Shown: positions 17,128-26,800 of the stretch, piece by piece
Position numbering within the stretch: position 1 is the first letter of the stretch
Layout: each line of letters begins with the position of its first letter
Source: Marinobacterium sp048264005
GTDB lineage: Bacteria; Pseudomonadota; Gammaproteobacteria; Pseudomonadales; Balneatricaceae
Reading direction: 5' to 3'
NCBI GenBank assembly: GCA_048264005.1
Contig: JBLXDP010000004.1
Location: forward strand, 186,001-250,000
Length of the DNA stretch: 64,000 bases
Made by a program: the position numbers and the translations under genes
The notes under the pieces: model-generated
Told to the model about the DNA's origin: nothing
Seen by the model: only the letters and a program-made list of their open reading frames with translations
The model's database searches: none

Positions 17128-18360
17128 ATGACCGATACCATCATCAAGATCGATCTGAACAAATCCGCTTATGAGCATGACAATGTGCACAACCGCTGGC
17201 ACCCGGACATCCCGATGGTTGCCAAGGTCAAGCCAGGTGATGACTTCATCATCGAGTGCTTCGACTGGACCGGCGGTCAGATCGAAAACAATGACGATGC
17301 TTCAGACGTTCGTGACGTTGACCTGACCCAGGTTCACTTCCTGTCCGGCCCGGTGGCCGTTGAAGGCGCCGAGCCCGGTGACCTGCTGGAAGTGGATATT
17401 CTGGATATCGGCACCTTTGCCGACCAGCAGTGGGGCTTTAACGGCTTCTTCTCCAAGAAAAACGGCGGTGGCTTCCTCACCGACGAATTCCCGGAAGCAC
17501 AGAAATCGATCTGGGACTTCAACGGCATGTTCACCAAATCCCGCCACGTACCGGGCGTTGAGTTCGCCGGTATCCTGCACCCGGGCCTGATCGGTTGCCT
17601 ACCCTCTCAGGACATGCTGAATCAGTGGAACAGCCGTGAAAAAGAACTGTTCGACACCGATCCTGAGCGTGAACCGGCACTGGCCTGTCTGCCCTACGCT
17701 GAAACCGCCCACATGGGCCGCATGAAAGGCGACGACCGCGACAAGGCGGCGGCCGAAGGCGCCCGTACCGTACCGCCGCGTGAACATGGCGGTAACTGTG
17801 ACATCAAGGACCTGACTCGCGGTGCCAAGGTGTACTTCCCGGTATACGTGGACGGTGCTGGCCTGTCCGTAGGCGACCTGCACTTCAGCCAGGGTGACGG
17901 TGAGATCACCTTCTGTGGCGCCATCGAGATGGCGGGCTGGATTCACCTGCGTGTGAACCTGATCAAGGGCGGCATGGAAAAATATGCTATCAAGAACCCG
18001 ATCTTCAAACCAAGCCCGATGGTACCCAAGTACGACGACTACATGATCTTCGAAGGTATCTCCGTCGACGACAGCGGCAAGCAGCACTACCTGGATACCA
18101 GCCTGGCCTACAAACAGGCTTGCTTGAATGCCATCAACTACTTGCAGAAGTTCGGTTACTCACCCGCGCAGGGTTACGCCATCCTCGGCTGTGCACCGGT
18201 TCAGGGTCATATCAGTGGCGTAGTGGATATTCCAAACGCCTGCGCCACCCTGTGGCTGCCAACGGACATCTTCGAATTCGACATCAAGCCGAACGCTGAA
18301 GGGCCGAAGAAAATGCTGGATGGCAGCGTCGACATCCCGCTGGCACCGGATCTGAAATAA
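17128..18360 (+). CDS. fmdA: Formamidase
   Basis: 410 residues of the acetamidase/formamidase family (FmdA), which hydrolyses formamide to formate and ammonia. Characteristic segments are HNRWHPDIPMVAKVKPGD, PGVEFAGILHPGLIGC, REHGGNCDIKDLTRG and LHFSQGDGEITFCGAIEMAG. The start lies 2 bp after the amiB stop, with AGGAG inside amiB's end. It is unrelated in fold to AmiE, so the operon carries two different amidases with complementary substrates. Confidence 0.95.
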   Translation: MTDTIIKIDLNKSAYEHDNVHNRWHPDIPMVAKVKPGDDFIIECFDWTGGQIENNDDASDVRDVDLTQVHFLSGPVAVEGAEPGDLLEVDILDIGTFADQQWGFNGFFSKKNGGGFLTDEFPEAQKSIWDFNGMFTKSRHVPGVEFAGILHPGLIGCLPSQDMLNQWNSREKELFDTDPEREPALACLPYAETAHMGRMKGDDRDKAAAEGARTVPPREHGGNCDIKDLTRGAKVYFPVYVDGAGLSVGDLHFSQGDGEITFCGAIEMAGWIHLRVNLIKGGMEKYAIKNPIFKPSPMVPKYDDYMIFEGISVDDSGKQHYLDTSLAYKQACLNAINYLQKFGYSPAQGYAILGCAPVQGHISGVVDIPNACATLWLPTDIFEFDIKPNAEGPKKMLDGSVDIPLAPDLK

Positions 18361-18370
18361 GGAGACTGCT

Positions 18371-18745
18371 ATGCCACTCTACGAATACAAATGCCCCGAG
18401 CATGGTGTTTTCTCCGAGCTGGCAACCATGGCAGAGCACGACAAGCCCTGTGCCTGTCCCACCTGTGGCGCGCAAGCGCCACGCGTGGTGCTGCTTCCGC
18501 CTCAGATGTTGGCCATGCTGAAAGAAAAACGTGAAGCGATGGAGCGTCACGAAAAGTCCAAGGAAGGGCCCGCGATTCTGACTGCCACGCAGTTCAGAGA
18601 GCGGGAAGCCGAGAAGGAAGCCCGCGCCGCCCACGACCACAAGGGCTGTGGCTGTAATTCGAACAAGCGTAAAAGCAACCTGTTCTACACCGCTAACGGG
18701 GAGAAATTCTTCCCCTCCATGCGGCCCTGGATGATCAGTCACTGA
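18371..18745 (+). CDS. fmdB: FmdB-type zinc-ribbon regulator
   Basis: 124 residues. The N-terminus has the FmdB zinc ribbon: MPLYEYKCPEHG, CACPTCG. The middle is charged and helical (LKEKREAMERHEK). A second Cys cluster (HKGCGCNS) lies before a final segment ending PSMRPWMISH. In Methylophilus, FmdB is proposed as a positive regulator of the amide genes. It is the last gene of the operon, with AAGGAG before the start. Confidence 0.9.
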   Translation: MPLYEYKCPEHGVFSELATMAEHDKPCACPTCGAQAPRVVLLPPQMLAMLKEKREAMERHEKSKEGPAILTATQFREREAEKEARAAHDHKGCGCNSNKRKSNLFYTANGEKFFPSMRPWMISH

Positions 18746-18961
18746 TCGCTCAACTGTCTGGCCTGTTTCTGAAGGGGAGAAGCAGGCTATGACAGTCTTA
18801 CAAACGAGTAATAGACTCCCTGACTCAATACTACCCATCCAGCATTATTCTTGAATCATCTCCAGAAGTGAGCGAAAGCAACCGGTGTTCGTTGTATGGT
18901 TCTAGCCATTACACTTGCTGTCCTGATTTCACAGGCTTAGTGCTTTCAAAATGGAGACTGC

Positions 18962-19921
18962 ATGAAATTCATCACCGCCGAACAGGTTGCCGCGCATCTG
19001 CCCTGGCAACCGCTGATCGAAAAGTTGGACGTTACTTTCCGCGAAGGGATCGAAGCACCGCCCCGCCACCATCACAGTATCGAGCGTCCTGATGGGGAAG
19101 CCACCATGCTGCTGATGCCTGCCTGGGAACCCAATGGCTATATCGGCATGAAAGCGCTGAATGTGTTCCCGCAGAACTCGGCACAGGGCCTGCCCGCCAT
19201 TTCCGGTATCTATCTGCTATCGGATGGTAAAACGGGCCAGATGCTGGCCAGCATTCACGGCAATGAGTTGACCCGCCGCCGCACCGCCGCCGCCTCTGCG
19301 TTGGCCGCTCGCTATCTGGCGCGGGAAGACTCGGAAACACTGCTGCTGGTCGGCACCGGTCAGGTCGCCCCCATGCTGGTGGAAGCCCACGCCGCTGTGC
19401 GCCCGATTCGTCGCCTGCTGGTATGGGGCCGCTCCGCTGAAAAGGCTGCCGCTATTGCTGAGGAGTACCAAGGCTATCAGGGTCAGTTCGGCACCATTGA
19501 ACAGGTCGAGGTGGTCGAGGATCTGGCGACTGCCTGTGGCCAGGCCGACATCATCAGCTGCGCGACCCTCTCCACCAACGCGATCGTCAAGGGTGAGTGG
19601 CTGAAGCCAGGCACCCACCTGGATCTGGTCGGCGCTTTCCGCCGTGATATGCGTGAGTGTGATGCCGAAGCCGTGGCACGCGCTCAGGTCTATGTGGACA
19701 CCTGGGCCGGTGCCCGTGGTGAAGCCGGAGACCTGCACCAAGCCGCCAATGAAGGCCGTTTCTCGCTGGATGATATCCGTGCGGATCTGGAGCAGCTGAC
19801 GCAAGGTGCGGTTGCCGGTCGTGAAGATCAGGACAGCATCACCCTGTTCAAGTCCGTGGGGGCATCGCTGGAAGATCTGGCGGCAGCCATTGTGCTCTGG
19901 GAAGGTATACAAGAAGCCTGA
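18962..19921 (+). CDS. Ornithine cyclodeaminase/mu-crystallin family reductase
   Basis: 319 residues with a Rossmann NAD(P) site LLLVGTGQVAPMLVEA and family motifs MLMPAW, YIGMKALNVFP, GNELTRRRTAAASALAARYL and TWAGARGEAGDL. The family includes ornithine cyclodeaminase, alanine dehydrogenase and ketimine reductases acting on pyrroline-2-carboxylate or piperideine-2-carboxylate. It has its own ribosome site (GGAG) 216 bp after fmdB and converges on putA. Since pyrroline-2-carboxylate reduction yields proline, the neighbourhood favours a ketimine reductase, but this is inference. Confidence 0.82.
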   Translation: MKFITAEQVAAHLPWQPLIEKLDVTFREGIEAPPRHHHSIERPDGEATMLLMPAWEPNGYIGMKALNVFPQNSAQGLPAISGIYLLSDGKTGQMLASIHGNELTRRRTAAASALAARYLAREDSETLLLVGTGQVAPMLVEAHAAVRPIRRLLVWGRSAEKAAAIAEEYQGYQGQFGTIEQVEVVEDLATACGQADIISCATLSTNAIVKGEWLKPGTHLDLVGAFRRDMRECDAEAVARAQVYVDTWAGARGEAGDLHQAANEGRFSLDDIRADLEQLTQGAVAGREDQDSITLFKSVGASLEDLAAAIVLWEGIQEA

Positions 19922-19934
19922 TCAACAGGCACAA

Positions 19935-19972
19935 AAAAAGGCCTGGTCCGCACGACGCGGCCAGGCCTTTTT
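19935..19972. terminator. Bidirectional intrinsic terminator
   Basis: Perfect 12-bp stem AAAAAGGCCTGG/CCAGGCCTTTTT (19935-19946 with 19961-19972) with U-tracts in both directions. It separates the convergent reductase gene and putA. Confidence 0.93.
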
Positions 19973-19985
19973 AGTGTCTATCCGA

Positions 19986-22900
19986 TTACTCGGATGCGGC
20001 GATCAGGCTGGCGTTACCGCCTGCAGCCGTTGTATCGATACACAGGTGACGCTCGATCACGAAACGCGCCGGCAGCGTGTATTCGGTGATCAGCGGCAGC
20101 AACGCGCCGGTACGCACAGCCAATGCCTTGCGGTATTCACGCAGCAGTTCCGGCTCGGCACCGCTGGCAATGGCTTCAAAGCCATCCACTTCAATCAGTG
20201 CTTCAGCCTTCAGCAGACCGTCAATCGCCACGACCGGCAAACCTGCCTGCATGGCAGCCGCCAGTGCGGATTCCACACCCGGAGCGATCACAACCACCTT
20301 GTTACCCTGAGACAGTGCCACCTTGGCCTGCTCCAGCGCAGCAGCCTTATCCGGACCCAGGCAAAGCACCAGGCCACGGGCGCAGTTGCTCAGACGGTTC
20401 AGCTCGCCGGTCGGACCCGGCATGAACTCAGGCTCGGCATCCATCGGTGCCGGTACCGCTTTGAACAGTCGCTGCAGTTCGGCAGCACGGGCTTCAGGCG
20501 CCTGCACCGCAACCCCTTCCAGTTTTTCCAGTGCCGTTCTCAGAGAACCGGCGCTGATCACGGGCGCGGATGCATCGGCTGCATGTTGCTCAGTGTCAGC
20601 CGTTTTGAAGCGACGAACATAGTGCGGACCACCGGCTTTCGGACCAGTACCGGACAGGCCTTCACCGCCGAACGGCTGGGAGCCAACAATCGCGCCGATC
20701 TGGTTACGGTTAACGTAGGTGTTACCCACTTTGATCTTCTTAACGATACGTTCGACACGGTTATCCACACGGGTGTGCAGGCCGAAGGTCAGACCAAAGC
20801 CCTTGGCGTTGATCGCATCGACCACCTTATCCAGGTCGGTGGCTTCAAAGGTTGCCACGTGCAGTACCGGACCAAAGATCTCTTCGTCCAGCTCTTCGAT
20901 ACCGTTGAGGCGGATAACGGTCGGCGCTACAAACGTGCCTTCCGCCGGTACATCCAGCTTCTTCAGGACGCGACCCATTTTCTCGAACTTGTCGCAGTGC
21001 GCCTTGATACCGGCCTGAGCGTTCTGGTCGATAACCGGACCCACGTCAGTGGACAGCAACCAGGGGTTACCCACGTTCAGCTCATCCATGGCGCCGTACA
21101 GCATCTCCAGCAGATGATCAGCGATATCCTTCTGCACGTAGAGCACGCGCAGTGCAGAACAACGCTGACCGGCACTCTGGAAGGAAGACGCCAGTACATC
21201 ACGGACCACCTGCTCCGGCAGAGCCGTGGAGTCGACGATCATGGCGTTCAAACCACCGGTTTCTGCGACCAGCGGCGCATTGGGGTCCAGGTTTTCAGCC
21301 ATCACCTTGTTGATGCGCTGAGCCGTCGCGGTAGAACCGGTGAAGCAGACACCGGCGATACGCGGATCAGAGGTCAGTGCCGCACCCACGATAGAACCCT
21401 GGCCCGGCAGCAGCTGAACCGCTTCCTTGGGAATACCGGCTTCGTGCATCAACTCGACAGCGCGTGTCGCCATCAGCGATGTGGTTTCTGCCGGCTTGGC
21501 CAGTACGGTGTTACCCGCTGCCAGTGCTGCCAGAACCTGACCTGTGAAGATCGCCAGCGGGAAGTTCCAGGGTGAAATACAGGTGATCACGCCACGGGCT
21601 TCGCCTTCAGCTGCAATACGCACACCTTCGTCAGCGTAGTAGCGCGCAAAGTCCACGGCTTCACGAACTTCAGCGATGCCATCCAGCAGTGTCTTGCCGG
21701 CTTCACGGGTCGCCAATGCGAACAGCTCATGGGTGTGCGCTTCATAGAGTTCACCCACACGGGCGATACGCTTGGCACGCTCCTCGGCAGACAGTGCAGA
21801 CCACTGGGCAAAGCCCTGTTCAGCGGCAGTGATCGCCTGTTCAACATCAGCGATGGATGCCTGGGTCACCTGGCCCACCAGATCGGTCGGATCAGCCGGG
21901 TTGCGTACTTCCTTGATCTCGGTGCCCTGCACCTGACCGGCCAGAACCGGACCACCGGTCCAGGTGTGCTGGCGGAAAGCACCACGGGCCTGCTCCATGA
22001 ACTCGACTTCGACCGGGTCAGTGATATCCCAGCCCTGAGAGTTATCACGGTCAGCGCCAAAAATACGCTGCGGACGCACAATCGCCTTGCTGGAGATATT
22101 GGTGCCAAAGGCTTCAACCTGATCGATCGGGTCTTCAGCGATCTCTTCCGGCGTGATGCGGGTATCAACGATCTGGTTAACGAAGGAGCTGTTGGCACCG
22201 TTTTCCAGCAGACGGCGTACCAGGTACGCCAGCAGGTCCTGGTGTGCGCCTACCGGTGCGTAGATACGGCAGCGGCCATTGCCCTGCTGCATGACTGCTT
22301 CGTGCAGGGACTCGCCCATGCCGTGCAGACGCTGGAATTCGAAGCAGTCACGACCGGCTGCCAGTTCCATGATGGCGGAAACAGAGTGCGCGTTGTGCGT
22401 TGCGAACTGCGGGTAGATACGATCGGTCATGCTCAGCAGTTTCTTGGCGCAGGCCAGATAGGAGACATCACTGCAGGCTTTACGGGTGAAGACCGGGAAG
22501 TCTTTCAGACCCATCACCTGTGCACGCTTGATCTCGGCATCCCAGTAGGCGCCTTTAACCAGACGCACCATGATGCGACGATCCAGCTTGTGTGACAGCG
22601 CGTAGAGCCAATCCAGCACGTGCGCAGCACGCTTGCCGAACGCCTGAACCACAACACCGAAGCCATCCCAGCCAGCCAGTTCAGGATCAGACAGAATCGC
22701 TTCGATCACATCCAGAGACAGATCCAGACGGTCGGCTTCTTCCGCATCGATGTTGAAGCCCATGTTGGCAGCCTTGGCCTGCTTGGCCAGCTCCAGTGCA
22801 CGGGATACCAGCTCGGTCATGACACGATCGCGCTGGCCAAACTCGTAACGGGCATGCAGTGCCGACAGCTTCACGGAGATACCGGGGTTATCACGGATAT

Positions 22901-23615
22901 CGGCGTGGGTGCAGTTGGCAGCCAGCGCACGGATGGCACTGGCGTAATCACGCTGGTAACGCTTGGCATCCGCATCGGTGCGTGCCGCTTCGCCCAGCAT
23001 GTCGTAGGAATAGGTGTAGCCTTTGGACTCGTATTTCTTGGCACGGTCCTGAGCTTCGTCGATGGTGCGACCCAGTACGAACTGGCGACCCATCTCTTTC
23101 ATGGCCTGATGCGCAACGGTACGCACCATGGGATCGCCCATGCGCTTAACCAGCGCACGCAGGGTTTCCATCAGGCTCTTTTCATCAGACGGGCTGATCA
23201 ATTTACCGGCGACCATCAGGCCCCAAGTGGTGGTATTGATCAGGGAAGACTTGGCCTTACCACGGTGTTCAGACCATTTACCGGAGGCGATCTTGTCTTC
23301 GATCAGTTCATGGATGGTGACGTTGTCCGGCACACGCAGCAGCGCTTCGGCCAAACACATCAGTGCCACACCTTCCTTGGTTGTGAGGCCATACTGAGCC
23401 AGAAACTTTTCCATCATGGTCGGTTTTGAGTGACCACGTACCTGACGAACCAGGTCCGCTGCACGGGCGGAGATCGCCTGGCGAATCTGGGGCGAAAGAG
23501 CCGCAGAGGAGATAAGGCCCGTAATAACCTGGTATTCATCGGCCAAGTAATGTTCCTGCACGGCCTGGCGACAGGTCGTCAGAGACAGGGGGGCTGAAAT
23601 CGGTTGTTGGGCCAT
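19986..23615 (-). CDS. putA: Bifunctional proline dehydrogenase/P5C dehydrogenase PutA
   Basis: 1209 residues. Residues up to about 80 are helical and lack the ribbon-helix-helix DNA-binding domain of E. coli PutA, so it should not repress its own gene. The FAD proline dehydrogenase barrel follows (RLVKGAYWDAEIKRAQ, YPQFATHNAHS). The P5C dehydrogenase domain has FTGSTATAQRI, VAETGG and catalytic Cys in SAGQRCSALR. About 150 C-terminal residues form the ALDH-superfamily-like cap of type B PutA. It oxidises proline to glutamate with substrate channelling. AGGAG precedes the start. NAD-glutamate dehydrogenase upstream on the same strand extends the pathway to 2-oxoglutarate. Confidence 0.96.
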   Translation of the reverse strand: MAQQPISAPLSLTTCRQAVQEHYLADEYQVITGLISSAALSPQIRQAISARAADLVRQVRGHSKPTMMEKFLAQYGLTTKEGVALMCLAEALLRVPDNVTIHELIEDKIASGKWSEHRGKAKSSLINTTTWGLMVAGKLISPSDEKSLMETLRALVKRMGDPMVRTVAHQAMKEMGRQFVLGRTIDEAQDRAKKYESKGYTYSYDMLGEAARTDADAKRYQRDYASAIRALAANCTHADIRDNPGISVKLSALHARYEFGQRDRVMTELVSRALELAKQAKAANMGFNIDAEEADRLDLSLDVIEAILSDPELAGWDGFGVVVQAFGKRAAHVLDWLYALSHKLDRRIMVRLVKGAYWDAEIKRAQVMGLKDFPVFTRKACSDVSYLACAKKLLSMTDRIYPQFATHNAHSVSAIMELAAGRDCFEFQRLHGMGESLHEAVMQQGNGRCRIYAPVGAHQDLLAYLVRRLLENGANSSFVNQIVDTRITPEEIAEDPIDQVEAFGTNISSKAIVRPQRIFGADRDNSQGWDITDPVEVEFMEQARGAFRQHTWTGGPVLAGQVQGTEIKEVRNPADPTDLVGQVTQASIADVEQAITAAEQGFAQWSALSAEERAKRIARVGELYEAHTHELFALATREAGKTLLDGIAEVREAVDFARYYADEGVRIAAEGEARGVITCISPWNFPLAIFTGQVLAALAAGNTVLAKPAETTSLMATRAVELMHEAGIPKEAVQLLPGQGSIVGAALTSDPRIAGVCFTGSTATAQRINKVMAENLDPNAPLVAETGGLNAMIVDSTALPEQVVRDVLASSFQSAGQRCSALRVLYVQKDIADHLLEMLYGAMDELNVGNPWLLSTDVGPVIDQNAQAGIKAHCDKFEKMGRVLKKLDVPAEGTFVAPTVIRLNGIEELDEEIFGPVLHVATFEATDLDKVVDAINAKGFGLTFGLHTRVDNRVERIVKKIKVGNTYVNRNQIGAIVGSQPFGGEGLSGTGPKAGGPHYVRRFKTADTEQHAADASAPVISAGSLRTALEKLEGVAVQAPEARAAELQRLFKAVPAPMDAEPEFMPGPTGELNRLSNCARGLVLCLGPDKAAALEQAKVALSQGNKVVVIAPGVESALAAAMQAGLPVVAIDGLLKAEALIEVDGFEAIASGAEPELLREYRKALAVRTGALLPLITEYTLPARFVIERHLCIDTTAAGGNASLIAASE

Positions 23616-23632
23616 TGTATTCTCCTATTATT

Positions 23633-23644
23633 GGAAAGCTTTCC
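23633..23644. promoter_or_regulatory. 12-bp perfect palindrome upstream of putA
   Basis: GGAAAGCTTTCC lies about 18 bp before the putA start, next to the ribosome site. It is a candidate operator or RNA structure. The AT-rich stretch 23650-23780 presumably holds the promoter. Confidence 0.35.
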
Positions 23645-23781
23645 GCCAATTCTACACAGGCGAATATTTACACTTTTCCTATTTTTAACCTCCACTACAC
23701 CATCAAATCTCTTTTTTACAGTTCAATTTTTAAAGATTTGACCACTCAAAAGACTTAAATAGGAATTTCGCCTACACACAT

Positions 23782-23807
23782 AAAAAACCCCGGCACCAAG
23801 GCCGGGG
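23782..23807 (-). terminator. Intrinsic terminator of the glutamate dehydrogenase gene
   Basis: Perfect 7-bp stem CCCCGGC/GCCGGGG (23788-23794 with 23801-23807). AAAAAA on the + strand (23782-23787) gives the U-tract for minus-strand transcription. Confidence 0.85.
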
Positions 23808-23820
23808 AACGAAGGTCGGC

Positions 23821-23876
23821 ACGGTGATGCCTCACCGTAACCAGGCAAAGTGCCAGCCCTGGAGGCCAGGACTGGC
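23821..23876 (-). other. Two hairpins in the 3' UTR of glutamate dehydrogenase
   Basis: ACGGTGA/TCACCGT (23821-23827 with 23832-23838, loop TGCC), and an 11-bp stem with one mismatch (23852-23862 with 23866-23876). They lie between the stop at 23894 and the terminator. The role is unknown: mRNA stability, or a processed 3' RNA. Confidence 0.5.
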
Positions 23877-23893
23877 GGAGAGTTCAAATAGAA

Positions 23894-26800
23894 TCAGCCA
23901 GCCAGTTCGCTAAGCACTCCCTGAGCCACAGACAACACAGCACAGTCAATCACCGCGGTACCCTGAATGTCCGCCAGGGTTCGCTCCCAGCGCCCCACAC
24001 GTCCACTGGCACGTTCACGCCAGAGTGCGACACGCTCATCCACTGACAGCTGAGCTGCTTCTTCAGGTTCACACACCCTTGATGTTAAACAGCGTAGCTG
24101 ATGATCGAGTTCATTGCGGAAACTGATTACCGCCATCGCCTGCCAATGGTTGTCCGGTTTGAGTGCGCGAATCTGCGCATCCAGCCAGGTCAGGCTTAAT
24201 CCCTCACCCAGCGAGAAGTAGACACCGGCCACTTCCCTGACGGGATAACCCTGCTTCAGACTGATATCGATAATATCCATCAGCCAGTAACGGCTTTCCG
24301 CCGATGCACAGTAGAGCGCCAGCTGTTCGGGTACGCCTTTGTTCAACAGGACATTGAAGCGTTCTTCCCAGCGTGAGCGCGGGATTATCTCGGACAGGGC
24401 TTGTGCTGAAGCCATCACCTGTTGCAGTGCCGGCTTGTAAGCGGACACCAACCCTTCAGGGTCAAGTGAGTGACGGCGGTACTGCAGCAGCCAATGACTG
24501 CCGCGCGCCAGCAACCCGGTCAGGTTTCGCATCATGCCGAGCTGAACCTGGGTCGAAACCTGTCCATCCAGCGCTTCTATCGCCATCCAGCGCTCCTCCA
24601 CACCGAACAGGTGACGGGCTACCAGATAGGCAGCCGCGATATCCGCCGGCTGGGCACCACTGGCCGCACGCATCTTGTCGATGTAAGTGATGCCCATGCG
24701 GTTGATCAGATCATTGGCGATCTGGGTTGCGCAGATTTCGGCGCGCAGACGATGCTGTTCGACAGCGCCGGGGAAACGCTTGAGCAGCGACTCCGGAAAG
24801 GCGGCATATAAAGGACTGGTAAAGCGCGTATCCTGGGTAATCCAGGCACTGACCAGCGCCTGCTTCAGCTCGATCTTGGCATAGGAGATCAACACCGCAA
24901 GCTCAGGACGACTGAGCCCCAGTCCCTGGCCACGACGATGCAACAACTCGTCATCCGACGGCAGATACTCCAGCGCTCGATTGAGCTTACCGGCCTCTTC
25001 CAAACGTTTGATGAAACGCAGATGGTCATCCAATGATGCCGGCGCACTGGCTGCCGCCATGCTGAGAGCAAACGCCTGACGGTAGTTGTTCTTCAGCACC
25101 AACTCCGCCACTTCTGATGTCATGTCACGCAGCAGCTGATTACGCTCTTCCAGCGTGATATCACCCTGCTGAACACGCTCGTTCAACAGAATTTTGATAT
25201 TCACTTCATGGTCGGAACAGTCCACGCCACCGGCGTTGTCGATAAAATCGGTGTTGGCAGCGCCACCATTCAAGGCGAACTCGATACGGCCACGCTGAGT
25301 CGCACCCAGATTGCCGCCTTCGCCCAACACGCGGCAGCGCAGCTGCTCACCGTTGATCCTCAGAACATCGTTGGCTTTGTCACCCACCTCATCATGCGTT
25401 TCCTGCCGCGCCTTGATATAGGTACCGATACCGCCGTTCCACAACAGATCCACCGGTGCAGTCAGTAGCGCCTGAATCAGTTCTGCCGGCGAGAGTCGCT
25501 CGGCATCGGTATCCAGCAGGCTGCGCATTTCATCCGACAGCGGAATCCATTTTGCCGAGCGGGAGAAAACACCTCCGCCTTGACTGATCAGGCTGGCGTC
25601 ATAGTCTTCCCAGGAAGAACGCGGCAGCTCGAACAGGCGCTTGCGCTCCTGATAGGACGCAGCGGCATCCGGCGTGGGATCAACGAAGATATGCAGGTGG
25701 TTAAAGGCACCGACTAGCTGAATCTGATCCGACAACAGCATGCCGTTGCCAAATACATCACCGGCCATATCGCCGATACCGACGGCGGTAAATGTCTGAC
25801 GCTGGGTGTCATGACCCTTCTCGCGGAAGTGACGCTTGACCGATTCCCAGGCACCGCGTGCAGTGATGCCCATCTTCTTGTGGTCGTACCCTTCGCTGCC
25901 ACCGGAAGCAAAGGCATCCCCCAGCCAGAAACCATATTCTTCGGACAGACGGTTAGCGATATCCGAGAAAGTCGCCGTGCCCTTGTCTGCGGCCACGACC
26001 AGATAGGGGTCGTCCTTGTCATGGCGAACAACATCGACCGGCGGCACTACTTCACCCGCTTCCAGGTTATCCGTCAGATCCAGCAGACCCCGAATAAACG
26101 TCTGGTAACAGGCCACGCCTTCGGCATGGAAGGCTTCGCGCCCACCGGCCTGAGGCGGCTGCTTGACGATAAAGCCACCCTTGGCGCCCACCGGCACGAT
26201 AACGGAGTTCTTAACCTGCTGAGCTTTTACCAGCCCCAACACTTCGGTGCGGTAGTCTTCGACTCGGTCAGACCAGCGCAGACCGCCTCGGGCGATAGGG
26301 CCGGCACGCAGGTGCACCCCCTCAACCCGCGGCGAATACACAAAGACCTCAAAACGCGGACGCGGCTGCGGTATATCCGGAATCACGCCTGGCTCCAGCT
26401 TGAACGAGAAATAAGGCTTGAGTTCGCCCGCTGCATCACGCTGGAAATAGTTGGTTCGCAGAGTCGCTTTGATCAATATATAGAAGCGACGCAGGATACG
26501 GTCATCATCCAGTGTCTCGACCTGTTCCAGCTCACCGAGAATGCTCTGTTCAATCTTCTCGAACACGGCCTGACGGCGATCGTCCAGCGGAATTTCGGGC
26601 TCGAAGCGGGCGCGGAAATACGACAACAAAAGACGCGCCAGCGTCAGGTGACGGCTCAGCGTATCGGCGATGAAGTGCTGACTGAAACCAAAGCGCAGCT
26701 GCTTCATATAGCGGCCGTAGGCACGCAGCAAGGCCACCTCGCGCCAGTCCATACCGGCACGCAGGATCAACTGATTGTAGGAATCGTTATCGGCCAGCCC

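Noticed and set aside
19806..21575. 589-codon open frame on the + strand
   Set aside because: It lies fully antisense to putA and overlaps the end of the reductase gene. Its residue content (Arg, Gln, His-rich, no domain) is that of a codon-bias shadow.
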